DNA of 64,000 nt from RBG-16-64-43 sp964353865. Lineage in GTDB: Bacteria; Chloroflexota; Anaerolineae; Anaerolineales; RBG-16-64-43. Shown piece after piece: positions 57,114 through 64,000 of the stretch. The position numbers and the translations under genes are program-made. The notes under the pieces are model-generated. The model saw nothing but the letters and a program-made list of their open reading frames with translations. It ran no database searches and was not told the origin of the DNA. Where the stretch lies: contig CAYGXJ010000118.1 in assembly GCA_964353865.1 (NCBI GenBank), forward strand, positions 1 to 64,000. Reading direction: 5' to 3'. The stretch's first letter is position 1. Each line of letters begins with the position of its first letter.

Positions 57114-57797
57114 CTAGCCTTCCGCGAACTTGTAGCCCACGCCGAAAACAGTCAGGATGTAGTGCGGGTGGCGAGGATCCCGCTCAAGCTTGGCCCGCAA
57201 GTTCTTGATGTGGGCGTCGATCGTTCGTTCGTAGCCCTCGAAGGCATCGCCCTGCGCCGATTCGAGTAATTGCATGCGCGAGAAGGCCCGTCCGGGTTGG
57301 TGGGCCATGGTCACGAGCAGGTTGAATTCCGTCGGCGTAAGCTCAAGGGTCTGCCCGCCGCGGGTGACCGTGTGGCGCGGGAGGCTGATCTCCAGATCGC
57401 CGCTGCGGATGAGTTCGACCGCCTCGTGCGGGGCCCGGCTGCGGCGCAACACGGCGCGCACACGCGCCACCACTTCGCGGGGCGAGAACGGCTTGGGCAC
57501 ATAGTCGTCGGCACCCAATTCCAGGCCGATGAGGCGGTCGGTTTCCTCCACCCGTGCCGTGAGCATGATGATCGGGGTATCGCCCAGCTTGCGGATGGCG
57601 CGCGCCACCTCGAAACCGTCCATCCCCGGCAGGTTGAGATCCAACACCACCAGGTCCGGGTGGCGCGCTTGGAACTGGGTCAGCGCCTCGGAGCCGCTGT
57701 GGGCCGCCGTCACGCGATAGCCGGCCTGCTCGAGATAGCCGCGCAGCACGCGCACCAGCTGAGGTTCGTCATCCACTACCAAGATTGTGGAACTCAT
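57114..57797 (-). CDS. OmpR-family response regulator
   Basis: 227 residues. Receiver with Asp53 (VLDLNLPGMDGF) and YVPKPF; winged-helix output with LELTPTEFNLLVTMAHQ and ERTIDAHIKNLRAKLE. ATG at 57797 chosen over the upstream frame. A TATAAT on the minus strand (57845-57840) and a GC-rich hairpin (57811-57833) lie in its leader. Its likely target is the 11-bp repeat array at 59224-59251, upstream of the neighbouring PepSY operon. Confidence 0.92.
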   Translation of the reverse strand: MSSTILVVDDEPQLVRVLRGYLEQAGYRVTAAHSGSEALTQFQARHPDLVVLDLNLPGMDGFEVARAIRKLGDTPIIMLTARVEETDRLIGLELGADDYVPKPFSPREVVARVRAVLRRSRAPHEAVELIRSGDLEISLPRHTVTRGGQTLELTPTEFNLLVTMAHQPGRAFSRMQLLESAQGDAFEGYERTIDAHIKNLRAKLERDPRHPHYILTVFGVGYKFAEG

Positions 57798-57853
57798 CGC
57801 GACATCCAATGCGCCGCGCGACAAGCGCGGCGCAGGAGGATTATACAATCCCT

Positions 57854-57888
57854 GAAACGGAGCGGAGGGCGCGAGCGGCGCCCTCCGC
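57854..57888 (-). terminator. Terminator after the zinc-ribbon gene
   Basis: Perfect 11-bp stem GCGGAGGGCGC/GCGCCCTCCGC with a 5-nt loop, followed on the minus strand by TCCGTTTC. It separates the PepSY/zinc-ribbon operon from the regulator-kinase operon. Confidence 0.7.
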
Positions 57889-57902
57889 GGAAACCCCATC
57901 CC

Positions 57903-58256
57903 TTAGAGCTTCTGGCCGCAAGCCGGGCATGCGACCCAGCCCGCCTGAACCGGCCGACTGCACGCCGGGCAGCTGGCCATCGCCACCTTGGGGCGGGCCA
58001 CCCCCCGGATGAGGGCGACCACGCCCACGACAACGAGCGCCAGGACGGTCAGCGGCACGAGCAGCCGCAGGATCATCCACGCCCCAGCCATCAGCGGGAA
58101 GGCTCCCATCATCCCCCAGCCGCCCATGTGCCCTGGCAGGAATCCCGCGCCGCGCATCATACCCGCCCCGCGGGCGAAGAACGGCAGAGCCACGGCAAAG
58201 GCCAAGACGAGCAGCACCAGGAAGACAATCAGCATCCACCACGGGAACTTCTTCAT
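57903..58256 (-). CDS. Small membrane protein with C-terminal zinc ribbon
   Basis: 117 residues: an N-terminal membrane helix (about 5-28), a Gly/Met-rich stretch (MMRGAGFLPGHMGGWGMMG), a second membrane helix (about 60-84), and a C-terminal zinc ribbon CPAC...CPAC. The Met/His-rich loop would suit a soft metal such as copper, but this is inference. ATG has AAGGAG 8 nt upstream and overlaps the stop of the PepSY gene, so the two are co-translated. Confidence 0.8.
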   Translation of the reverse strand: MKKFPWWMLIVFLVLLVLAFAVALPFFARGAGMMRGAGFLPGHMGGWGMMGAFPLMAGAWMILRLLVPLTVLALVVVGVVALIRGVARPKVAMASCPACSRPVQAGWVACPACGQKL

Positions 58257-59131
58257 TGAGCGATCTCCTTCTCGGCGACGAACGCGCCGTGCCAGGTATG
58301 CGGCCACACCTGGCCGCTCAGTCCGTTCACGCTGAGCATACCCACCGGCTTTCCATCGACCTGGTAGTCAAACGTGTAGTAACCGTAGAAACTCACTCCA
58401 CCCTCGGCCAAGACGGCACCTGGCTGCGTATCATCGAGGAATAGCTGCGCCTTCTCGCGCGCCGCATCGAGAGTGATCGAGTTGTCGACCGTCTCGGTGC
58501 GCGAGCTGCGCATGTGCCCGTACTTCGTGTTCCACATCATGTTCGGGCCCGGCTCCGGGTGAACGGCACCGGTTCGCGGGTCGATGAGTACTTCCAGTGC
58601 GCCGCGGCCGGTCTCCTTCTCAAGGATCAGCGCATAGAAGTTCGGGTCGAATTCCATCACTTCCGAAACGGTCAGCCCCGGGTCGATCGATTGCGCGTAC
58701 GATCGTGCCTTCTCGACGGCCGAATCCAGTGTGATGCGTTCGCCCCGAGTTGTGGGTGGCACACCGCCCAAGCCCCACATCCCGCCGCGGGGCATCAGCC
58801 GGCTCTCGTTGCGCAGGCAGGCACCGTTCTGGTCACCGTAGTCACGCCACGAGCCCATCATTCCGCCCGGCATACCGCCGAAGCCGTCGAAAGGGCACGT
58901 CTCCTGCCCGCCGCGCGGGGTGGTGCCGAAACCCGGCATCCTCCGCTGTCGGTCCGTCCAGCGGAATCCGAAGAACGGCAGCGTGTCGTCGGGTGTCCTG
59001 CCCGATTGCGGGGCGAGGGCCGCCGCCCTTTCTTGCGTGCGCACGATGAGCGCGCCGGCGCCGGCTGCTCCGCCCACGCCCAGCGCAAGGGCCAGCACGA
59101 CCACCCCCGTCCAAAGCAATGCCTTTCGCAT
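58253..59131 (-). CDS. PepSY-like repeat protein, membrane-anchored
   Basis: 292 residues: N-terminal membrane anchor (about 4-30), a Gly/Met-rich linker, then two PepSY-like repeats, ITLDSAVEKARSYAQSI... (about 132-200) and ITLDAAREKAQLFLDD... (about 217-285), facing outside. PepSY domains inhibit proteases or act in envelope and metal-linked systems. It heads an operon with the zinc-ribbon protein; both have Met-rich segments. A triple 11-bp repeat upstream suggests control by the adjacent two-component system. Confidence 0.82.
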   Translation of the reverse strand: MRKALLWTGVVVLALALGVGGAAGAGALIVRTQERAAALAPQSGRTPDDTLPFFGFRWTDRQRRMPGFGTTPRGGQETCPFDGFGGMPGGMMGSWRDYGDQNGACLRNESRLMPRGGMWGLGGVPPTTRGERITLDSAVEKARSYAQSIDPGLTVSEVMEFDPNFYALILEKETGRGALEVLIDPRTGAVHPEPGPNMMWNTKYGHMRSSRTETVDNSITLDAAREKAQLFLDDTQPGAVLAEGGVSFYGYYTFDYQVDGKPVGMLSVNGLSGQVWPHTWHGAFVAEKEIAQ

Positions 59132-59208
59132 TCTTCACCTCATTTTGGATGTGCCGGATCGCGGGCCGTTGGGCCCGCAAGGTTTCCCGGCCGGTTTCTA
59201 TCTACCCG

Positions 59209-59251
59209 AAGATACCCTTCGCCTGTGAAGACGGTGTGAAGGCGGCCTGAA
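59209..59251 (-). promoter_or_regulatory. Triple 11-bp direct repeat (response-regulator box) and -10
   Basis: On the minus strand TTCAGG (59251-59246), TTCACA (59240-59235) and TTCACA (59229-59224) are spaced by exactly 11 bp, followed 9 bp later by TATCTT (59214-59209). OmpR-family regulators bind such helically phased repeats. The spacing to the -10 is the same as at the Pho box before pstS copy 2. Confidence 0.65.
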
Positions 59252-59352
59252 GGATGAGTGAACGCCGCACTCCGCCGCGAGCGACACGGTGGATCCCTCC
59301 ATTTGCCGTGCTATACTCCGTCGGCACTGTACCCCGCAGGAGGACTCCGCCC

Positions 59353-60318
59353 ATGCGCGCGCTGCTCATCGCCCACAACAGCTCGGTTGCCCGGAGCACC
59401 GACTTCGAGCATCTCGATCGCGACCTGGCCGCGCCGGGCAATCAGGTCTGGCTCGATATCGAGCGCCCGCAGGAGGACGACATTGCCCTGCTGCGCGAGA
59501 AATATCATTTCCACCCGCTGGCCATCGAAGACGCCACTCGCGCCTCTGAACGTCCGAAGGTTGACCTGTACAACGACTACTACTCGCTGGCGTTCTATGC
59601 CACGCGGCTGATTAGCGAGACGGGCGACCTCGACCTTCAACCCTTCCATCTCTTCGTGGGGGCCAATTACCTGGTGTCGATCCACGAGCAGCCGCTGCCT
59701 GAGGTGGTGGGCAGCATGGCCCGCTGGGAACTCAAGAATGGCCCCCTGCAACCGAAGATCGGGGCGGCAGTGCACGCACTGCTGGATGCCGTGGTGGACG
59801 AGTATTTCCCACTGATGGACCAGATTGCCGACCGGGTGGACGAACTCGAGGACTCGCTCTTCACCGAGTACGACCCGAAGTCGCTGGAAACCATCTTCCG
59901 CCTCAAGAAGGGGCTGCTCAACATGCGGCGGGTGGTGGCACCCGAACGGGACGTGCTCAACCACCTGTTGCGGCGCGAGCTGCCCGTGTTCACCACCGAG
60001 GACGTGGCCTATCTGCAAGACGTCTACGACCACCTGGTGCGGGTCACCGACAGCGTCGATACCTACCGCGACCTGCTTTCGAACGCGCTCGACAGCTTCC
60101 TCTCGGTCCAATCGAATCGCCTCAACCAGGTGGTCAAAGTGCTGACCATCGCCTCGATTCTGCTCATGTCGAGTTCGCTCATCGCGGGTATCTACGGAAT
60201 GAATTTCGTCCATATGCCGGAGATACAGTGGCCCCTGGGCTATGCGTGGGCCCTCGGCCTCATGGCCACAGTCAGCACGTCGCTCATCCTCTTCTTCCGC
60301 TGGCGCAAGTGGCTATAA
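59353..60318 (+). CDS. corA: CorA-family magnesium/cobalt transporter
   Basis: 321 residues: a large cytoplasmic N-terminal domain, then two C-terminal membrane helices with the selectivity motif Gly282-Met-Asn at the pore mouth (IYGMNF). The family segment VDEYFPLMDQIADRVDELED is present. ATG at 59353 has AGGAGG about 9 nt upstream; a TATACT (59312-59317) would start a ~30-nt leader. It is the last core-type gene before the cassette region. Confidence 0.95.
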   Translation: MRALLIAHNSSVARSTDFEHLDRDLAAPGNQVWLDIERPQEDDIALLREKYHFHPLAIEDATRASERPKVDLYNDYYSLAFYATRLISETGDLDLQPFHLFVGANYLVSIHEQPLPEVVGSMARWELKNGPLQPKIGAAVHALLDAVVDEYFPLMDQIADRVDELEDSLFTEYDPKSLETIFRLKKGLLNMRRVVAPERDVLNHLLRRELPVFTTEDVAYLQDVYDHLVRVTDSVDTYRDLLSNALDSFLSVQSNRLNQVVKVLTIASILLMSSSLIAGIYGMNFVHMPEIQWPLGYAWALGLMATVSTSLILFFRWRKWL

Positions 60319-60362
60319 ACGCCCCGGCGGCGCCCACCACGGCCATCGGAAACAAGAGGCTG

Positions 60363-60769
60363 CCTTCCCCAAGGCTGACGGCTACCTTCTTGTCAGAGAT
60401 CGTCGCCACCAAGCCTGAGGAGATCGCCGGAATACGGCTAGTGAAGAACCTCGTCGGTCAGGGTGGCATGGTGAGATCCCCGGCCCATCTGACGTTTCGT
60501 CAGGATGGCACGTTCTCCTTCGATGAGATTGATGACCCGATGCACATCTTGGGTGGGCGCTCGGTTTCACCGACGGGCAGGTTACTCTCGACAGTCAGGA
60601 GTGCTACGGCGAAGCCAGGGCGCTCTTCTACCATTGCACGATGACCTTCACCATATTCTCGACCTTGCAGGCAGGCAAGCCGGTGCGGATCCGGCTTGTC
60701 TCGGGTCGCAATACTGGCGTATCCATTGTTAGCGTCAATGGCAAGGCCTTGATGCTGGACGAACCGTAG
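60363..60769 (+). pseudogene. Frameshifted hypothetical gene (first cassette)
   Basis: Two plausible protein segments lie in different frames. The first (to about 60555) reads FLSEIVATKPEEIAGI... to SFDEIDDPMHILGG; the second (about 60563-60769, stop TAG) reads GFTDGQVTLDSQECYGEARA... to VNGKALMLDEP. They join naturally across a shift near 60552-60563, so one indel breaks the gene. No convincing start codon is seen; the 5' end seems lost at the corA boundary. I do not recognise the family. A sequencing error is possible. Confidence 0.6.
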
Positions 60770-60840
60770 ACAACGCCAGGCCCCCTTTTGGGTGCAGCAG
60801 GTCAGCCTGCCTCGGCGGTCCACGAGCCGTTCAGGACGCT

Positions 60841-60994
60841 GCCCAACAACGCGCTGCCTGCCCGGACCGCAGGCCAGGGAAGCTGACCCGGCGGGCGTCG
60901 CCTCGGTAGGAGCATGCGTGGCCTGCCGGCTTTCCGCATAGTCGCGCCAGGTCTGCCCGCTTCCGCCGGGCGGCCTAGCTCGAGGCCGTTGTGC
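60841..60994 (+). repeat. attC-like recombination site 1
   Basis: 154 bp from GCCCAAC to GTTGTGC (R'' fits RYYYAAC; R' has one mismatch to GTTRRRY). It begins 72 bp after the pseudogene stop. Its 5' end (GCCCAACAACGCGCTG) and 3' end (CTCGAGGCCGTT) match the ends of the other sites, and it shares internal blocks with site 2, for example GCCTGCCCGGACCGCAGG and CTGACCCGGCGGGC. Confidence 0.55.
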
Positions 60995-61124
60995 GGTGAA
61001 GTGGCCCGTGCCCCGAGAACCATTGGCTCGTGCCTCAGGCCCGCAGGACGGGCCACCCTAAGGAGCGTGAGGTGGGTGTCCGCTCGGCCTGGGGCGGCAG
61101 AGGAGCTACGACGCGGAGCGACCC

Positions 61125-61343
61125 ATGCTCGATCGACCTTCTCGGATCGTCGCCGCTATTCTGGCGGGCCTCTGGATTGGTGGCGGACTCGCGACCACAG
61201 GGACCGCTCTGTGGCTCCGCCCAACCATGCTCCCGGTCCTGGTGGGACTCTGCGCGACTGGCTACGGGACACTCTGGGCACGGGTAGCACTGACTGGGCG
61301 CCGCCTCACCTGGCGCTCACGGCGAACCAGGATTGAACGGTAA
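61125..61343 (+). CDS. Small two-helix membrane protein (cassette gene)
   Basis: 72 residues: two hydrophobic helices (about 8-30 and 35-52) with a short loop and an Arg-rich C-terminal tail, so probably an inner-membrane hairpin with both ends in the cytoplasm. GGAG lies 7 nt before the ATG. No family recognised. It stands alone between two attC-like sites, as integron cassette genes do. Confidence 0.6.
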   Translation: MLDRPSRIVAAILAGLWIGGGLATTGTALWLRPTMLPVLVGLCATGYGTLWARVALTGRRLTWRSRRTRIER

Positions 61344-61413
61344 CGTGAGTCGGCTTCAGGTCAGGGCCCTAGCCAACCACGCAGGTTGTCGCGCCGACAT
61401 GGCTTCATTCGCC

Positions 61414-61591
61414 GCCCAACAATTCGCTTAAACCCCGGGCAGTCACCCGGGACGGGCTGACCCGGCGGGCTGGGTTTTCGGGGTGGCTTGTCTCGCCCGT
61501 CGGCCCGGCCTAGAGTCCTAGTGGCGTAGCCCGCTTCCGCCGGGCAGCTTGGCTCGCCTGCCCGGGCCGCAGGCCAGGGAGGCCGCTAGGC
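61414..61591 (+). repeat. attC-like recombination site 2
   Basis: 178 bp from GCCCAAC to GCTAGGC (R' has one mismatch to GTTRRRY). It begins 70 bp after the stop of the small membrane protein and ends just before the DinB-like gene. It shares CTGACCCGGCGGGC, GCCCGCTTCCGCCGGGC and GGCCGCAGGCCAGGGA blocks with site 1. Confidence 0.5.
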
Positions 61592-61613
61592 GCCTTCGAT
61601 GATCGGAGTCAAG

Positions 61614-62186
61614 ATGCTTCACTATCAAGGGGTACGTGACAATGAAATCACGTTTAGCGACTTGATCGCCGGTCTAGAGCGCGACAACCTGCCTAGGCTG
61701 ACCAATGAGATGATCGACACGATTCTGGGTCTGATTGCTGCGTGTGCAGACCCCGACGTGGTCTTTGAGCCACTTGATCCAGAAGCAGACGATCCGTTTG
61801 CAGCAACGCCCGAAGAGGTATGTCTGGCTTGGACTCTGGGCCACGTGATTGTTCACATTACAGCGTCGGCTGAGGAATCGGCGTGGCTAGCATCTGAATT
61901 GGCGCGGGGGGTGGAACACCACGGTCGTTCAAGGTATGAAGTCCCCTGGAAAGAGATGAGAACGATAGAAGGGTGCAGGCTGCGCTTGCAGGAGAGTCGA
62001 CGAATGAGATTGGCAAGCTTGGAAGTGTGGCCGGACGAGGCGCACTTGGATATTGAGTATCCGGCCTGGACGGATGGCCCCGTTGTGAATGCGATTGGTC
62101 GGTTTGTGCTAGGGTTGATGCACGATGACAGTCATCTCGGGCAGATACAAGAGATTGTGCGTCAGGCCAAATTCGCGCGTCAGTAG
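61614..62186 (+). CDS. DinB-superfamily protein (cassette gene)
   Basis: 190 residues with the look of a DinB/YfiT-like four-helix metal-binding protein: His in GHVIVHITASAEESAWL (about 83-99) and the C-terminal HDDSHLGQIQEIVRQAK. Such proteins often act as thiol-dependent transferases, but no substrate can be named. ATG at 61614 has GGAG 5 nt upstream; an ATG at 61599 lacks this. GC content is visibly lower than in the chromosomal genes. It ends 14 bp before attC-like site 3. Confidence 0.75.
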   Translation: MLHYQGVRDNEITFSDLIAGLERDNLPRLTNEMIDTILGLIAACADPDVVFEPLDPEADDPFAATPEEVCLAWTLGHVIVHITASAEESAWLASELARGVEHHGRSRYEVPWKEMRTIEGCRLRLQESRRMRLASLEVWPDEAHLDIEYPAWTDGPVVNAIGRFVLGLMHDDSHLGQIQEIVRQAKFARQ

Positions 62187-62199
62187 CTCGGACGGAGTT

Positions 62200-62387
62200 G
62201 CCCAACAACTCGCTTGTGCCGACGCGGCTTCCGCCGCAGGGGGACGCGCACTGCACTTGCCAGCCTTCTCAGAGGTCATCGAATAGAAGTCGTGCCCGTG
62301 ACGCCGCGCGGCACCCTGGCCCCCGGCCTGACGGTCCAGCCTGCCCTGGGGCAGGTCCAGGGGGCAGGCAGTTCGAAGCCGTTAGGC
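62200..62387 (+). repeat. attC-like recombination site 3
   Basis: 188 bp from GCCCAAC to GTTAGGC; both core boxes match the consensus RYYYAAC/GTTRRRY and pair with each other. Inner complementarity (TGCC near the 5' end, GGCA near the 3' end) fits attC folding. It starts 14 bp after the DinB-like stop. Over most of its length it is similar to site 4. Confidence 0.65.
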
Positions 62388-62442
62388 AGCATCCCTGCCT
62401 TTCTGCATGCATGCGCATCGATAGAGAGGGGAGGCTCCAGCA

Positions 62443-63474
62443 ATGTCAACGTCGAGTCTGAAAGGATACGCTGCGAAGGCAGTCGGACAACCGCTCGAGC
62501 TGTTCGAATATGAACCCCCCGAACTGGGCGAGCTTGACGTCCGCGTCTCCGTCACCCATTGCGGCCTCTGCCACACTGACATCCACGCGATCGACAATTA
62601 CTACTCAATAACCAGTTATCCCTTCGTCCCGGGCCACGAGATTGTCGGTCACATTTCAGTCGTTGGGCGCGCGGTCACCGCGCTGAAGGAAGGTGACCGA
62701 GTGGGCATCGGCTGGCAAGGCCGGTCTTGCATGAAGTGCGAATGGTGTCTAAAGGGAGAAGAACAGCTCTGCATGGACATCGTCCCGTCGGGCACGTGGA
62801 TCCCGTACGGGGGCTTCTCCTCTTCCGTTGTTGTGGATAGCCGATTTGCATACCCTCTGCCCACGGCCATGCCCTCCCCGGTGGCCGCTGTGCTCATGTG
62901 TGCCGGCGTCACTGTCTATTCCCCACTCCGAACGTACGCCGCCGACCACACCAAGAAGGTTGCGGTTATCGGTCTGGGAGGGCTTGGCCATTTGGCAATC
63001 CAATTCGCTCATTCACTCGGCTGCGAGGTCACTGCACTTTCCTCCTCCCCAGCCAAGAGAGAGCAAGCGCTTGCCTTCGGGGCTAATCATTTTATCGACA
63101 CCAGCGACCAGGCAAGCATGGGACAAGCCGACTATGCATTCGACATCCTCATGTGCGCGGCGAGCGGCGGGATGAACTGGGAAGCGCTTCTGATGACTTT
63201 GAAGAAGAAAGGTAGGCTGGTGTTGCTCGGCTTTCCAGATGTCGTACTCAACTCAACTGACCTTGTAGCCCACCAGATCTCGATCACAGGCTCCTTCCTC
63301 GGGACTCGAGCCACAATGAAGGAGATGCTATCATTTGCGCAGGACCATGGCATTACTCCGGTGATTGAACTGATGCCCATGCCCCAAGTCAATGAGGCGA
63401 TTCGCAAGGTGAAGGAGAACAAGGCCCGCTACCGAATCGTCCTGGCGACTCCGACGACGGGAGTTGGCGACTAG
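62443..63474 (+). CDS. Zinc-dependent alcohol dehydrogenase (cassette gene)
   Basis: 343-residue medium-chain alcohol dehydrogenase, close to the YahK / cinnamyl-alcohol-dehydrogenase group that reduces aldehydes with NADPH. Catalytic zinc ligands Cys40 and His65 (with Glu66), structural zinc Cys96, Cys99, Cys102 and Cys110, and a Rossmann GLGGLGHLAIQ motif near 175. ATG has GGGAGG 8 nt upstream. It is complete and flanked by attC-like sites 3 and 4. Confidence 0.92.
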   Translation: MSTSSLKGYAAKAVGQPLELFEYEPPELGELDVRVSVTHCGLCHTDIHAIDNYYSITSYPFVPGHEIVGHISVVGRAVTALKEGDRVGIGWQGRSCMKCEWCLKGEEQLCMDIVPSGTWIPYGGFSSSVVVDSRFAYPLPTAMPSPVAAVLMCAGVTVYSPLRTYAADHTKKVAVIGLGGLGHLAIQFAHSLGCEVTALSSSPAKREQALAFGANHFIDTSDQASMGQADYAFDILMCAASGGMNWEALLMTLKKKGRLVLLGFPDVVLNSTDLVAHQISITGSFLGTRATMKEMLSFAQDHGITPVIELMPMPQVNEAIRKVKENKARYRIVLATPTTGVGD

Positions 63475-63565
63475 GGAGATCCATCGAGGCGCGCCGGCAC
63501 ATGCCGTTGTCGACCCAATCGAGCTCGAACCCAATGGCCATGATGATCGCCTCGACCGAGCGGCG

Positions 63566-63725
63566 GCCTAACCATTCACCGGTGCCGCCGCGGCTTCCGC
63601 CGCGGGGGGGAACACGCACTTGCCGGCCGTCTCAGAGGTCATAGAATAGAACTCGTGCCCACCACGCCGCGCGGCACCCTGGCCTGGGGCAGGTCCAAGG
63701 GGCGGGCAGTTCGAGGCCATTGGGC
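63566..63725 (+). repeat. attC-like recombination site 4
   Basis: 160 bp from GCCTAAC to ATTGGGC (R' has one mismatch). It follows the alcohol dehydrogenase stop by 92 bp. It shares with site 3 the blocks GCGGCTTCCGCCGC, CTCAGAGGTCAT, GAATAGAA and ACGCCGCGCGGCACCCTGG, and the GCAGTTCGARGCC end. The DNA beyond it turns sharply AT-rich. Confidence 0.55.
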
Positions 63726-63784
63726 TTCTCTATTGTGTCATTCATGAAATCGATATGGAAGTGTAGTTGGGAAACGTGAGTATT

Positions 63785-64000
63785 ATGAAGAAGAACAAGA
63801 TATCACAGAAGCTGATCGCTATTTGCGGAATGGACTGTCATCTCTGTAGTGCATATTAGAGAGAGAAGAATGGTTGTCTTGGATGTAGAGAGACGATTGG
63901 ATTGAGATTAGCTTCCTGTAATTGATGCAAGATTAGGAATTGTGAACAGGCGGCAAATGGAAGATATCTGTTTTGTTTTAGTTGTGATTTTTGTCCATGT
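63785..64000 (+). pseudogene. DUF3795-like gene with in-frame TAG and TGA, cut by window edge
   Basis: One continuous frame from the ATG at 63785 encodes a cysteine-rich protein of DUF3795 type: LIAICGMDCHLCSAY, REKNGCLGCRE, CKIRNCEQ and LFCFSCDFCPC. The frame is broken by TAG (63857-63859) after SAY and TGA (63923-63925) before CKIRNC, yet homology-like sequence continues in the same frame after both. The region is about 60% AT, unlike the rest. Most simply it is a decayed gene; recoding is possible but unsupported. The 3' end lies outside the window. Confidence 0.6.

Noticed and set aside
63857..63925. Selenocysteine or pyrrolysine recoding in the DUF3795-like frame
   Set aside because: Two different stop codons in one short frame, no sign of a SECIS or PYLIS element that I can see, and the neighbouring cassette is also broken; a decayed gene is simpler.
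60319..64000. CRISPR array in the repeat-bearing region
   Set aside because: The repeats are long (150-190 bp), only four in number, imperfect, and separated by genes rather than short spacers.

Overview
The window is a GC-rich bacterial chromosome segment, probably from a member of the Chloroflexota (Anaerolineae-like). I infer this from the protein sequences, the continuous rpoB/str/S10/spc/alpha gene cluster ending in truA-rplM-rpsI, the archaeal-type prolyl-tRNA synthetase, a YabN/MazG fusion, and the lack of any outer-membrane genes. No 16S rRNA gene is present, so the placement is not firm.

Layout. (1) 1-3232, plus strand: 3' part of proS, a helical hypothetical protein, a DUF503 protein and an SDR-like protein lacking the usual catalytic residues, closed by a terminator. 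(2) 3348-31165, minus strand: a MazG fusion, then one very long ribosomal cluster read from rpoB (30685) through rpsL, rpsG, fusA, tuf, S10, spc and alpha genes down to truA, rplM and rpsI, ending in a strong terminator at 4871-4895. rpoC is missing after rpoB and infA is missing between map and rpmJ. Consensus promoters precede both rpoB and rpsL. A structured RNA with its own promoter and terminator, most likely 6S RNA, sits between aspS and rpoB. (3) 31202-36845: aspS with an attenuator-like leader, homoserine dehydrogenase, a DUF2007 protein, a LysM/M23 peptidase, a DUF192 protein and a lone receiver domain.

(4) 36982-49601 is a phosphate island. It holds two Pst transporters (pstSCAB on plus, pstSCAB-phoU on minus), an additional pstB-phoU pair that looks like a duplication, an arsenate reductase-like protein, and a PhoR/PhoB-type kinase and regulator. 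A Pho-box-like set of 11-bp-phased repeats precedes the second pstS. (5) 49711-60318: a sugar-type binding lipoprotein, glycerate kinase, a phosphohexomutase, a nitroreductase, a penicillin-binding/beta-lactamase-like serine hydrolase, a second two-component system, a PepSY/zinc-ribbon operon preceded by a second 11-bp repeat array, and corA.

(6) 60319-64000 is accessory DNA of a different kind. Short genes, all on the plus strand and of very different base composition, are separated by four recurrent 154-188 bp elements. Each starts with an integron-type R'' box (GCCYAAC) just after a stop codon and ends with a GTTRRRY-like box just before the next gene. This reads as an integron gene-cassette array without a visible integrase. 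It carries a frameshifted gene, a two-helix membrane peptide, a DinB-like protein, a zinc alcohol dehydrogenase and an AT-rich DUF3795-like gene with two in-frame stops. It is the most unusual part of the window.
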